A stretch of DNA of 64,000 nucleotides from Paraburkholderia silvatlantica (GTDB taxonomy: Bacteria; Pseudomonadota; Gammaproteobacteria; Burkholderiales; Burkholderiaceae): the NCBI RefSeq assembly GCF_003096715.1, contig NZ_QEOL01000008.1, forward strand, positions 186,001 through 250,000. Direction: 5' to 3'. Position numbers and translations under genes: made by a program. The notes below the pieces were generated by a model. That model was not told the DNA's origin. It worked only from the letters and a program-made list of their open reading frames with translations, and did no database searches. This document shows, one piece after another, positions 7,844-15,702 of this stretch (positions are counted from its first letter, which is position 1; each line of letters starts with the position of its first letter).

Positions 7844-9004
7844 ATGAAAAAAGCACTCATTGCTGCAGGCGTTCTCAGTGCGTTTGCCGTAAGCGCCCAT
7901 GCGCAAAGCAGCGTCACGCTTTACGGCTCGCTCGACGCCGGCATCGTCTACGCGAACAACGTCGGCGGCCACAGCCTGTGGGCTCAGGGCAGCGGCGCGC
8001 TCTCGAACAACTACTTCGGCTTTCGCGGCGCCGAAGACCTGGGCGGCGGCCTGAAGGCGATCTTCGCCCTCGAGAGCGGCTTCAATCTCAACAACGGCGG
8101 CTACAAGAACGGCGACAACGGCTTCAACCGCCAGGCCTGGGTCGGCCTGAAGAGCGATCAGTTCGGCACGCTCACGCTCGGCCGGCAGTATGACTCGATG
8201 GTCGATTACCTCTCGCCGCTCTCCGAAGCCGGCGCGGGCTTCGGCAACAATCTCGCGGGCCACCCGTTCGACAACGACAACCTCGCGCAAAGCTATTCGA
8301 TCAAGAACTCGGTCAAGTACGCCAGCGCGAACTACGAGGGCTTCCAGTTCGGCGGTCTGTACGGCTTCAGCAACGACGTGAACGGCTTCGCGAATGGCCG
8401 CGCGTGGAGCGTGGGCGCATCGTACGGCAACGGCCCGCTGAACGTCGCAGCCGCCTACTCGCAACAGAACAACACCGGGGGCCTTGGCGCCGCGAATAGC
8501 GCCGCTTCGGCCGACCAGAACATCTCGGCACGGCTGCAGCGCTCGTTCGGCGCGGGCGTCAACTACACGTACGGCCCGGCACAGGTTGGCTTCGTATGGA
8601 CGCACTCGCAGATCGACGGCATGCAGAGTCTCTCGAGTGGCGGCGCGGCGCTGCCGGGCCTCGCGGGCCTGAACCTGCACGTCGACAACTATGAGCTCAA
8701 CGGCGCTTACCATCTGACGCCAGCCCTCGCGTTCATCGGCTCCTACACGTTCACTGACGGCACAGTCACGGGCACTGGCAACAACAACAGCCCGAAGTGG
8801 CACACCGCGTTGCTCGGCACCGACTACTCGTTGAGCAAGCGCACGGACGTCTATCTCGCTGGCGTCTACCAGCACGCTTCGGGTTCGCTCGGCTATAACA
8901 CCGACGGCTCGGGCATCGCAAACGCCGCTGCGATCAATACGCTCTCGCCTTCTTCGACGAACAACCAGGTGGCCGCGACGGTCGGTCTGCGTCACCGCTT
9001 CTGA
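7844..9004 (+). CDS. Outer-membrane porin, burkholderial OmpC-like trimeric type
   Basis: 386 residues with signal peptide MKKALIAAGVLSAFAVSAHA and the usual mature start QSSVTLYGSLDAGI. Porin landmarks are visible in order: GSRW-type turn replaced by NNYFGFRGAEDLGGGLKAIF, then FNRQAWVGLKSDQFGTLTLG with the eyelet arginine in LGRQYD, and a C-terminal beta strand ending VGLRHRF with the terminal phenylalanine needed for BAM recognition. It forms a sixteen-strand general diffusion pore. An AGGAGAA-like ribosome site sits before the ATG, and a long AT-richer leader (7459-7843) precedes it. A strong terminator follows, so it is monocistronic. Confidence 0.95.
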   Translation: MKKALIAAGVLSAFAVSAHAQSSVTLYGSLDAGIVYANNVGGHSLWAQGSGALSNNYFGFRGAEDLGGGLKAIFALESGFNLNNGGYKNGDNGFNRQAWVGLKSDQFGTLTLGRQYDSMVDYLSPLSEAGAGFGNNLAGHPFDNDNLAQSYSIKNSVKYASANYEGFQFGGLYGFSNDVNGFANGRAWSVGASYGNGPLNVAAAYSQQNNTGGLGAANSAASADQNISARLQRSFGAGVNYTYGPAQVGFVWTHSQIDGMQSLSSGGAALPGLAGLNLHVDNYELNGAYHLTPALAFIGSYTFTDGTVTGTGNNNSPKWHTALLGTDYSLSKRTDVYLAGVYQHASGSLGYNTDGSGIANAAAINTLSPSSTNNQVAATVGLRHRF

Positions 9005-9058
9005 TCGCTCGGGGTTGGGCAAACCCGGCGCGACCCGCCACGCTGCCTTGCCTGTGCG

Positions 9059-9094
9059 AAACGCACGTGCGCCACAAGCGCATGTGCGTTTTTT
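9059..9094 (+). terminator. Terminator of the first porin gene
   Basis: An 11-base stem (ACGCACGTGCG paired with CGCATGTGCGT, one G-U pair) with a seven-base loop is followed by six T. It lies 55 bases after the porin stop. Confidence 0.85.
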
Positions 9095-9198
9095 CTTGTG
9101 AGTTGTTGCATCTTTTTACGTCTGTGTGGACCTTGATCCAGATCAGGGTGCGTATACTCATTGGCATAATCCGCTGCTTCGATATTGTCACGCCGCCC

Positions 9199-9555
9199 AT
9201 GAAAACGCTCACGCAACGACTCCTCGCCGCAACTCCGCTCGCGCTCATCGCCGCTTGCGGATCGACACCGCCGTCCGGCACCGCTTCGAACGGCGAACCG
9301 ATGATCTATGCTTCGTCGGCGCGTTCGGCGTCGTCGGTCGCGAGCTGCCTCGAAGGCCGCCTGCCGCGCGTGCACACTTCGCGTGACGGCAACACGACCG
9401 AGCTGAGCGTCGGCTCGCGCACGGACGCGTCGTACTTCGTCACGCTCACGCCGAACGGCCACGGCTCGGTCATTCGCGTCACGCACGGCGCTTCTGCATC
9501 GAACGATCCGCCTGAAGAAGAACTGCGCTTCGACGTGGCGCGCTGCACGACCTGA
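9199..9555 (+). CDS. Small lipoprotein of unknown function
   Basis: 118 residues starting MKTLTQRLLAATPLALIAAC; the lipobox IAAC gives Cys20 as the lipidated residue, followed by GSTPPSG, so outer-membrane sorting is likely (no Asp at +2). The mature domain contains one cysteine pair (SCLEGR and the terminal RCTT) and predicted beta strands (YFVTLTPNGHGSVIRVTHG). A short, antiparallel domain of this size resembles small periplasmic lipoproteins annotated hypothetical in Burkholderia. It is 104 bases after the porin terminator, so it should have its own promoter. Function not assigned. Confidence 0.8.
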   Translation: MKTLTQRLLAATPLALIAACGSTPPSGTASNGEPMIYASSARSASSVASCLEGRLPRVHTSRDGNTTELSVGSRTDASYFVTLTPNGHGSVIRVTHGASASNDPPEEELRFDVARCTT

Positions 9556-9685
9556 CGCGCGAACGCCTGGGGCCAGCACTGCACGCGCCACGTGACGTAC
9601 CGCATGTCGCCCGCATGCCCCCCTGTCATAACGGCGACACATCTGCGAAGATTGCGCCCCCTTCGACTTCGCAACACACCGCTTC

Positions 9686-10192
9686 ATGGCATCAGGCACC
9701 GCACATCACGCCACGGGTTGGGCCGCCGGCGTCATCGCCGCCGCAATCGTCACGCATCAGGGCGCCGATAGCGCATGGCATCTCTACGCTGCGCTCGCGT
9801 TCGCGGCGGGGGTAGCGGGCGGATCGGCGCCCGACTGGCTGGAGGTCGCATGGTGGAGCAAGAAGCGGCGCCTCTGGATCACGCATCGCACGTTCACGCA
9901 CTGGGGCATCGGCTGGCTCGCGTTGCTCGTGTGGTCGTATCACACACTCGGACACCTGCCGCTCGCGGCACCCGCGTTCGGCTTCGCTTGCGGAGGCATG
10001 ATCCATCTGTTCGCCGACTGGCCCAATCCGCTCGGTGTGCCGTGGATCTTTCAGCGGCACTCGCTGAACTGGTGGCGCAGCGGACGCTGCGACCTGATCG
10101 TCGTGGCCGCGTCATGGGCTGCCGCGTGGTTTTTCGCCGTGCACGGCGTGCCGCACGACTGGTCGCTCGCACCGCTGCGTCGGCTCGTTTGA
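9686..10192 (+). CDS. YdjM-like membrane-bound metal-dependent hydrolase
   Basis: 168 residues with four to five membrane segments. Conserved histidines and aspartates are arranged as in the LexA-binding, inner membrane-associated putative hydrolase family (YdjM/YfhP-like): HATGW near the start, GGSAPDWLE, then HRTFTHWGIGW and MIHLFADWPNPLGVPW. These H/D clusters probably bind a metal at the membrane face. The biochemical substrate of the family is not established. The gene stands alone between a lipoprotein gene and a convergent hypothetical gene. Confidence 0.82.
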   Translation: MASGTAHHATGWAAGVIAAAIVTHQGADSAWHLYAALAFAAGVAGGSAPDWLEVAWWSKKRRLWITHRTFTHWGIGWLALLVWSYHTLGHLPLAAPAFGFACGGMIHLFADWPNPLGVPWIFQRHSLNWWRSGRCDLIVVAASWAAAWFFAVHGVPHDWSLAPLRRLV

Positions 10193-10391
10193 TTCATCAG
10201 GTTTCCCTGGTAACAGGCACCGGCACGCCGGGTGTCATGCAGCCGATGAAGCGTCGATTAGCGATCGCCGGGACTGATCAGGCGCGACATCGCCGATTAA
10301 TCAGGCAACGTTTATTATCGTTTTAATAAAAGCCAAAATAAAAACGGCACCCCTTTAAAGGACGCCGCCACTGCATCGCGTCACGCGGAAT

Positions 10392-10595
10392 TCAGGTGTT
10401 CTGCTCGCACTCCGCGCGGCCCATGCGGTAGCCGACGATCAACCCGGCGTCGTACGCCGACTCCAGCGCGCGGCCGATATCCTCTGCGCTCACGAGGTGC
10501 ACGTCGGCGGTCGGCTTCCCGGTCAGTTCGAAGCTCTCGATCCCGAGCGTTCTTCGCGAGATTGCCAGCAAGAATTCGAGTCGTTCGTCATGCAT
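10392..10595 (-). CDS. Short hypothetical protein
   Basis: 67 residues (MHDERLEFLLAISRRTLGIE at the start). It has a GGAGAG ribosome site ten bases before the ATG, which supports translation. It looks like a helix-strand-helix cytosolic protein with the acidic SAEDIGRALESAYDAG helix; no known motif. Burkholderia genomes contain many such 60-75 residue orphans. It is followed on its upstream side by an unusually AT-rich region. Confidence 0.65.
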   Translation of the reverse strand: MHDERLEFLLAISRRTLGIESFELTGKPTADVHLVSAEDIGRALESAYDAGLIVGYRMGRAECEQNT

Positions 10596-10943
10596 TTTGC
10601 GCTCTCCACTTGATCTAAATCATCTGATTACAATGATAAATATCAAAATCGGTGTGAGCCGCGGCGCATGGACGCATTTTGAGGTGCTGCTCTAATATCA
10701 AACCCAGGAAATCTTTAAATATTGTTAAATCATCGATGGAGCGATTTTTAAAAATCGTTAAACCGGATTGTTTTAATTCACAATTAAACGGGGCGTCGGC
10801 GCATGAAGGCTGCCCATGACGCCGAGCCGACGTCGCGGCCCGGCCCGGCGTGGCTTGGGTTTCGTGCGGGCAACCGTTTGATATGATCGGCAAGACATCG
10901 CGCGGCCCAACCAGGGCTTTTCGTCAGTCTTCGAACGTAGCCC
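10596..10943. other. AT-rich intergenic region
   Basis: About 350 bases without a gene, much of it (10614-10790) far richer in A and T than the rest of the window. It contains a perfect 16-base palindrome (listed separately) and repeated TTAAA/TTTAA blocks. It separates two divergent genes, so it probably holds promoters for both. Confidence 0.7.
10742..10757. promoter_or_regulatory. Perfect AT palindrome, possible operator
   Basis: CGATTTTTAAAAATCG is an exact 16-base palindrome within the AT-rich divergent region, 187 bases before the XRE-cupin regulator. It may be a regulator site or a silencer-bound curved segment; binding partner unknown. Confidence 0.35.
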
Positions 10944-11606
10944 ATGGATTCCACGCTCACCCCATCCGCCAGCACGGCGACCACCGACCTCGGCCGCCGG
11001 GTGCGCGCCGCGCGCGTCGCCCAGGACCTGACGCTCGATACGGCCAGCCGCCTGTGCGGCGTCTCGCGCTCGACCCTGTCCAAAGTCGAAAACGGACTCA
11101 TGTCGCCCACCTTCGACGTGCTGCAAAAGATCGTCGGCGGGCTCCGAATCGACCTGGCCGAGCTGTTCGGCACCCCGCTCAGGCTCAATGCCGGCGGCCG
11201 CCGCGCGCTCACGCGCAGCGGCGCGGGTCAGCGTCACGCCTATCGCGGCTATCAAATGGAGTTGCTCGCCACCGATCTCGCGCACAAGGCAATGCTGCCG
11301 TTTCGCATCCGCATCACGGCGCATTCGCTCGACGCGTTCGACGACTGGGGCCGCCACGAAGGCGAAGAGTTTCTCTACGTGATCAGCGGCAGCGTGTGCC
11401 TGTATTCCGAGCTTTACGCACCCACCTGTCTGGACGCGGGCGACAGCCTCTACTTCGACAGCCGCACGGGCCACGCGGCCATTTCGACGAGCGAGGAAGA
11501 CGCCGAAGTGCTGTGGATGGCCACGAGCGCGCGCCTGCCCGGCATCGCGCCGGAAACGCCGGCAACGTCGAAGTCACGCCCCAGGACGAAGCTCGCAGCT
11601 AGCTGA
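10944..11606 (+). CDS. XRE-family regulator with C-terminal cupin domain
   Basis: 220 residues. Residues 16-72 form a helix-turn-helix (GRRVRAARVAQDLTLDTASR then GVSRSTLSKVENGLMSPTFD) of the Cro/XRE type. The second half is a cupin sensor domain with FDDWGRHEGEEFLYVISG and LDAGDSLYFDS, the two conserved cupin motifs, the first with a His and Glu available for metal. Such proteins repress or activate a neighbouring catabolic or polyamine gene in response to a small metabolite. No clear target is adjacent, because pcaQ downstream is convergent. It may regulate itself or a distant gene. Confidence 0.88.
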   Translation: MDSTLTPSASTATTDLGRRVRAARVAQDLTLDTASRLCGVSRSTLSKVENGLMSPTFDVLQKIVGGLRIDLAELFGTPLRLNAGGRRALTRSGAGQRHAYRGYQMELLATDLAHKAMLPFRIRITAHSLDAFDDWGRHEGEEFLYVISGSVCLYSELYAPTCLDAGDSLYFDSRTGHAAISTSEEDAEVLWMATSARLPGIAPETPATSKSRPRTKLAAS

Positions 11607-11646
11607 ATCCGGCGCGCGGCTTTGGGTCCTCGGGAGCCGTGAAGCT

Positions 11647-12663
11647 TCAATCCTTGGCGCCGGGCGAGCGCTTGCCGGCGGAAGGGTCGACGGCACGCGC
11701 ACGCCGCGTCCGGGGCGCAGCCGAGCCATCCAGCCGCACTTCGCGCTCGCGCGCCGCGCGCCGCACGGCTTCGATCAGCGCCCGACCGGCAGGCGTGGGC
11801 TGGGTATCGGTACGCTGAATCACCCCCACCGGCTCTTCGCCCCCCGCGGAAGGCAGCGGCAGCCGCACCAGCGTCCCGCGCCGAAGGTCGTACTCGACGG
11901 CACCGTCGGGCACGAACCACACCGCGTCATTCTGGAGCGCGAGCGCGCGCCCCACCGAAACCGAAAGCAGTTCGACGAACGCCGACAGCGGCGGCGCGCC
12001 CCACGCGGCGAGCAGACTGTCCGCCGCCTGGCGGATCAACGTACCGAACGGCGGCAGCACCAGCGGAAACGATACGAGTTGGGCCGGCAGCCCCGCCCCC
12101 TGCGCGAGCGGATGCCCCGCACGCACCACCACGGCAAGCGGCTCGTTGTACAACTGCTCGAAGCTCAGGCCCACCATGCGCTCCGGGTCGGCGAGACGGC
12201 CCACCGCAAAGCTGATCGCCCCAGTCTTCAGCCGCTCGAGCAGCTCGGTGTTGGACCCCGTCACCAGACGCACGCTCACGCGCGGCCACTCCTCGCCGAA
12301 GTGGCGCAACGCGCTGGGCAGCAACGCCGTCGCCACCGTAGGCAGCACGCCGATATCGAGCGTTGTGGCCACCGCGCCTTCATCGCGCGCGAGCAACGCC
12401 ACGCCCTGGCGCAACGCGCTCACGCAGGCGCTTGCGTGCGGCATGAAAAGCTGCCCCTCGCGCGTAGGCACCGCACCGTGCCGCCCGCGTTCGAACAGCT
12501 TCACGCCCAGCACCCGCTCCAGCTCGGCGATCGTCTTCGACACGGCGGGCTGTGTGACCGACAGACTTTCGGCGGCCTGCTGCACGCTGCCCATCTGCGC
12601 CACGGCAAGGAAACACTGTAGATGGCGGAATTTGACGCGTCCGTCCGCGAGCCGGTTTTGCAT
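11647..12663 (-). CDS. pcaQ: LysR-type activator of protocatechuate catabolism
   Basis: 338 residues. The N-terminal winged helix-turn-helix reads VKFRHLQCFLAVAQMGSVQQ and SVTQPAVSKTIAELERVLG, which matches PcaQ. A substrate-binding type 2 periplasmic-like effector domain follows (residues 100-300), with a low-complexity basic tail of about 35 residues. PcaQ proteins activate pcaHG in response to beta-carboxy-cis,cis-muconate. The gene is divergent from pcaH, the classical arrangement. The ATG at 12663 lies inside a palindrome (12662-12676) that may be its own operator; no good alternative start is visible downstream. Confidence 0.92.
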   Translation of the reverse strand: MQNRLADGRVKFRHLQCFLAVAQMGSVQQAAESLSVTQPAVSKTIAELERVLGVKLFERGRHGAVPTREGQLFMPHASACVSALRQGVALLARDEGAVATTLDIGVLPTVATALLPSALRHFGEEWPRVSVRLVTGSNTELLERLKTGAISFAVGRLADPERMVGLSFEQLYNEPLAVVVRAGHPLAQGAGLPAQLVSFPLVLPPFGTLIRQAADSLLAAWGAPPLSAFVELLSVSVGRALALQNDAVWFVPDGAVEYDLRRGTLVRLPLPSAGGEEPVGVIQRTDTQPTPAGRALIEAVRRAAREREVRLDGSAAPRTRRARAVDPSAGKRSPGAKD

Positions 12664-12676
12664 AACGATTCGTTAT
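12662..12676. promoter_or_regulatory. Probable PcaQ-binding palindrome
   Basis: ATAACGATTCGTTAT is a 15-base inverted repeat with the T-N11-A form favoured by LysR-type regulators and close to the ATAAC...GTTAT half-sites known for PcaQ in rhizobia. It overlaps the pcaQ start codon and lies 129 bases before pcaH. Confidence 0.6.
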
Positions 12677-12699
12677 ACGAGATGCGAAAAAACATCATT

Positions 12700-12727
12700 T
12701 TGCATAACTTTTCGCTTTGGATAAAGT
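12700..12727 (+). promoter_or_regulatory. Possible sigma-70 promoter of pcaHG
   Basis: TTGCAT and TAAAGT are separated by 16 bases and lie about 78 bases before the pcaH start, directly downstream of the PcaQ palindrome. The -10 box is weak, as expected for an activator-dependent promoter. Confidence 0.35.
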
Positions 12728-12804
12728 GACTCCATCGGCTCGCAGCGGCAAATCGCTGCAGCCAACGAGCCCTTCCTCCAATAATCCACCCCAGGAGACA
12801 CCCC

Positions 12805-13509
12805 ATGGACGAGTCCATCCTGTCGCCGCGCGACTTCGACTCGCACCCCGCGTACGTTTATCCGCCGTACCGTTCGTCGGTCAAACGCGGTCCCACGCTC
12901 CCGCTCATCCCCCTGAAGGAAAAGCTGCGCAACCAGCACGCGCCTGTGTACGGCACCGACGACCTCGGCGCGCTCGATCACGACCTCACGCGCAATGCGG
13001 CCAGGAATGGCGCGCCGCTCGGCGAGCGCATCATCGTGACGGGCCGCGTGCTCGACGATGGAGGCAAGCCGGTGAGCAACACGCTCGTCGAAATCTGGCA
13101 GGCCAACGCCGCCGGCCGCTATGTGCACAAGCAGGACCAGCACGACGCGCCGCTCGATCCCAACTTCCTCGGCGCCGGCCGCGCGATCACCGATAACGAC
13201 GGCCGCTATCGTTTCCTCACGATCAAGCCGGGCGCGTATCCCTGGGGCAATCACCCGAACGCGTGGCGTCCGAATCACATCCACTTCTCGTTGTTCGGCG
13301 ATTACTTCGGCTCGCGTCTCGTCACGCAGATGTATTTCCCCGGCGACCCGCTGCTCGCGTTCGACCCGATCTACCAGGGCACGCCCGAAGACGCACGCGA
13401 GCGCCTGATTTCGCGCTTCTCGCTCGACACCACCGAAGAAGGCTACGCACTCGGCTACGAATTCGACATCGTGCTGCGCGGCCCGAACCAAACCCCTACG
13501 GAGCGTTGA
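12805..13509 (+). CDS. pcaH: Protocatechuate 3,4-dioxygenase beta subunit
   Basis: 234 residues. It holds the non-haem Fe(III) site of the enzyme that opens protocatechuate to beta-carboxy-cis,cis-muconate. By alignment with the Pseudomonas enzyme the ligands are Tyr106 (GRYVHK), Tyr145 (GAYPW), His158 and His160 (RPNHIHF), all present. Other family landmarks are GERIIVTGRVLDDGGKPV and LDPNFLGAGRAITDNDGRYR. An AGGAGA ribosome site precedes the ATG. It is followed after three bases by pcaG, and divergent PcaQ controls the pair. The rest of the beta-ketoadipate pathway is not in the window. Confidence 0.97.
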   Translation: MDESILSPRDFDSHPAYVYPPYRSSVKRGPTLPLIPLKEKLRNQHAPVYGTDDLGALDHDLTRNAARNGAPLGERIIVTGRVLDDGGKPVSNTLVEIWQANAAGRYVHKQDQHDAPLDPNFLGAGRAITDNDGRYRFLTIKPGAYPWGNHPNAWRPNHIHFSLFGDYFGSRLVTQMYFPGDPLLAFDPIYQGTPEDARERLISRFSLDTTEEGYALGYEFDIVLRGPNQTPTER

Positions 13510-13512
13510 ACC

Positions 13513-14100
13513 ATGACACTCAAGGAAACGCCTTCGCAAACGGTGGGCCCGTACTTCGCCTACGGCCTGTGTCCGCAGCAATATGATTTCGACCTCAAGA
13601 GCCTCTTCACGGCCAACGTGGCCGGGCCCGAAACGCCGGGCGAGCACATCACGCTGATCGGCCGCGTGATCGACGGCGACGGCAACGCCGTGTTCGACGC
13701 GATGCTCGAGTTTTCGCAGGTCGACGCAAACGGCCGTTATCCGGCTTCGCGTGAGGCAATCGCCAAGGACGGCTTCCGCGGTTTTGCACGCGTGGGCACG
13801 GGCACGGATGCGCAGCACCGCTTCATCGTGCACACCGTGAAGCCGGGCGTCGAGAATGCCGGCGAAGCACCCCATCTGAACGTGATCGTGATGATGCGCG
13901 GGATGCTCACGCACACCTTCACGCGCATCTACTTCGAAGACGAAGCCGCCGCCAATGCCGCGGACCCGGTGCTCTCAGCCGTGCCCGCCGCGCGCCGCGA
14001 CACGCTCATCGCGCGCCGCAGCGAGCAGGCCGGCAGCATCGTCTACACGTTCGACATCCGCATGCAGGGCGAACAGGAAACGGTGTTCTTCGATCTTTAA
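13513..14100 (+). CDS. pcaG: Protocatechuate 3,4-dioxygenase alpha subunit
   Basis: 195 residues, the usual length. The start TPSQTVGPYFAYGLCPQQY is diagnostic of alpha subunits. The intradiol fold follows with ITLIGRVIDGDGNAVFDAML and the end LTHTFTRIYFEDE...QETVFF. Alpha subunits lack the iron tyrosines but shape the active-site pocket in the (alpha-beta)12 or related assembly. It starts three bases after the pcaH stop, so translation is coupled. A clean terminator follows 110 bases later. Confidence 0.97.
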   Translation: MTLKETPSQTVGPYFAYGLCPQQYDFDLKSLFTANVAGPETPGEHITLIGRVIDGDGNAVFDAMLEFSQVDANGRYPASREAIAKDGFRGFARVGTGTDAQHRFIVHTVKPGVENAGEAPHLNVIVMMRGMLTHTFTRIYFEDEAAANAADPVLSAVPAARRDTLIARRSEQAGSIVYTFDIRMQGEQETVFFDL

Positions 14101-14212
14101 CGCATTGACGGACACGCGAGCCGGATCGCACGGACTTTCACGTGGCTTTCATGAATTGGCCCTATGATCGTGCCGCTGCGATCTGATCGCGGAACTCCGA
14201 GCTGTACCTTGT

Positions 14213-14242
14213 GAAGCCTGCCATGCGCAGGCTTCTTTTTTT
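14213..14242 (+). terminator. Terminator of pcaHG
   Basis: Stem GAAGCCTG/CAGGCTTC with a seven-base loop is followed by seven T. Confidence 0.85.
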
Positions 14243-14269
14243 GCAGCGCGCCTGCGGCCTGCTGCACGC

Positions 14270-14848
14270 TCAGCCGAGCGGCCGCACGCCGATCAGCACG
14301 CCATGCAGCCAGAAGGCGAACACGGCCCAGACCACGAGCCCGACCACGACGACGATCGCATCGCGCGAAACCTGTCCTGCCGGATAGACCACCCCGGCTT
14401 CGCGATCGCGCCGGTTCTCGCCCCGCAGTTCGAACAACGCCCAGACGAGGAAAACCCCGAAGAGTACGATGTCGTTCAGCGTACCGTTCGCGAGCAGATG
14501 CGCGAACGCCCAAAGCGCGACGCCGCTCACGAACGGCTGGCCGAGCGCACGCTTGAAGCGATTGCCCGGCACATAGGCCGCGACGATCATGATGAAGGCA
14601 ATGGCGGTGAGAAGCGCCGTGACATGCGCCATCCAGAACGGCGGCAGCCAGATCGGCACGGGATAGCGGCGTGAAAGTCCGTAGCCATAGACGATCAGGA
14701 CGAAGCCCAGAATGGAGAGCAAGGCGAACGCGCCTCGCCAGGCACGCGGACCCACGCGCTCGATCTGCGCGGCGCGCCACGGCCCTGCCACGATGCGGAT
14801 CGAATGGACACCAATGAAAATCACGAGGCCCAGCACAAGTATCGCCAT
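14270..14848 (-). CDS. NnrU-family membrane protein
   Basis: 192 residues with about six membrane segments. The pattern VIFIGVHSIRI near the start and GYGLSRRYPVPIWLPPFWMA, then AHLLANGTLNDIVLFGVFLVWALF, matches the NnrU family, named for a gene near denitrification clusters and related to membrane methyltransferase/isoprenyl-type proteins. Conserved His and Asn residues (AHLLANG) lie inside a membrane helix. Biochemical role is unproven. Start at the ATG 14848 was chosen as the first Met before the hydrophobic helix; the ten residues upstream look spurious. No denitrification genes are adjacent. Confidence 0.85.
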   Translation of the reverse strand: MAILVLGLVIFIGVHSIRIVAGPWRAAQIERVGPRAWRGAFALLSILGFVLIVYGYGLSRRYPVPIWLPPFWMAHVTALLTAIAFIMIVAAYVPGNRFKRALGQPFVSGVALWAFAHLLANGTLNDIVLFGVFLVWALFELRGENRRDREAGVVYPAGQVSRDAIVVVVGLVVWAVFAFWLHGVLIGVRPLG

Positions 14849-15166
14849 GACAACCTCCCTGCCGCAGCAAGAACGCAATGGGCGAGATTGTCGCGCAGCT
14901 TGACCGCGTGGCCAACCGATGTTTTCAAAAAAGCTGACTAATTACGCACGCGCAAATGCCAACAAGGACAATGCATAAATCAATGCACACCTAAACCGGC
15001 ACGGCATTTCAGGAGGCGCAATTAAACCCGGCTCGCGCCGAAGGGCATTTTAAAACCATGCTGAATAATACTGGGCGCCGCACCAATGCGCGGGCTTGGC
15101 GGCTTGCGCCGCGAACGGTCTGGCAATCGTACGGCAGCACCGGCGCGCATTCACGCACCGTCATGG
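14849..15166. other. Intergenic region, nothing recognised
   Basis: About 318 bases between nnrU and the H-NS-like gene. A patch near 14935-15060 is richer in A and T. No gene, repeat or clear promoter stands out. Confidence 0.6.
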
Positions 15167-15397
15167 CTAGCAGCGAAAATGCTCGATATCCTGTCCCGCG
15201 TGCTTATAGCGCAACAGCCAGGACGGCATATCGCCCTCGCCATTCCACGTATTCCCGTATGCGTCGCGGTACTTGGGTAGTTTTTCGCTTTCGGCAATAG
15301 ACGCTTCAAGCTCTTCGAACGTAATGCCGTACTCTTCCATGCGGCGCCGAATCCACACGATGAGCCGTTCGCGCGCCTCTCCATCGAGGTCGAACAT
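15167..15397 (-). CDS. Short H-NS-like protein with acidic AT-hook region
   Basis: 76 residues. Residues 42-51 (KYRDAYGNTW) match the start of the H-NS C-terminal DNA-binding domain, which normally continues with a basic G-R-G-R/K-x-P loop. Here the loop is Gly53-Glu54-Gly55-Asp56-Met57-Pro58, so the minor-groove arginines are replaced by acidic residues. The N-terminal part is a short charged helix (RLIVWIRRRMEEYGITFEEL) and only about 40 residues long, so full H-NS oligomerisation is doubtful. AGAGGA precedes the ATG. It may act as a modifier or antagonist of H-NS rather than as a DNA binder (inference). Confidence 0.75.
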   Translation of the reverse strand: MFDLDGEARERLIVWIRRRMEEYGITFEELEASIAESEKLPKYRDAYGNTWNGEGDMPSWLLRYKHAGQDIEHFRC

Positions 15398-15467
15398 CGA
15401 TTAATTCCTCTCGCTTCGTCAAGGGCAAGGCACCGATACAACGATCGGCAGAGAATCGTCTTCCCTG

Positions 15468-15504
15468 AAAAGACAAAGGCCTCGCGAACGAACTGCGAAG
15501 CCTT
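15468..15504 (-). terminator. Hairpin with T-rich tail, reverse strand
   Basis: AAGGCTTCGC pairs with GCGAGGCCTT (one mismatch) on the reverse strand, followed by TGTCTTTTC. It lies about 200 bases beyond the uvrA stop and looks like a second terminator or the end of a small transcript. Confidence 0.45.
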
Positions 15505-15668
15505 GCTGCACTGATGAGGGGGTCTGGGTGTGGAGCCCGCGACCGGTTCGGAGGGGATCTGCAGTCCGCTGCTCCGCTCTCAGGTGACGCCGCTACAGGT
15601 GAGCGAACGTTTGCTGCAAGCGGAACCCATGATACCTTGCGCGCGCAGCACAGATCAAGCGGTTTCAA

Positions 15669-15699
15669 GGCGGAGCGGGCCTTTGCGGCCCGCTCCGCC
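15669..15699 (-). terminator. Strong hairpin just after uvrA
   Basis: A perfect 13-base stem (GGCGGAGCGGGCC and its complement) with a five-base loop starts four bases past the uvrA stop. The T-run is weak (TT only), so termination may be partial. Confidence 0.6.
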
Positions 15700-15702
15700 G
15701 CT

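Larger units (their letters stand above)
15398..15702. other. Intergenic region with two reverse-strand hairpins
   Basis: About 305 bases between the double uvrA and the H-NS-like gene. It contains two hairpins (listed separately) and no open frame with a ribosome site. It is probably the 3' untranslated region of uvrA, or it may hide a small RNA. Confidence 0.5.
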
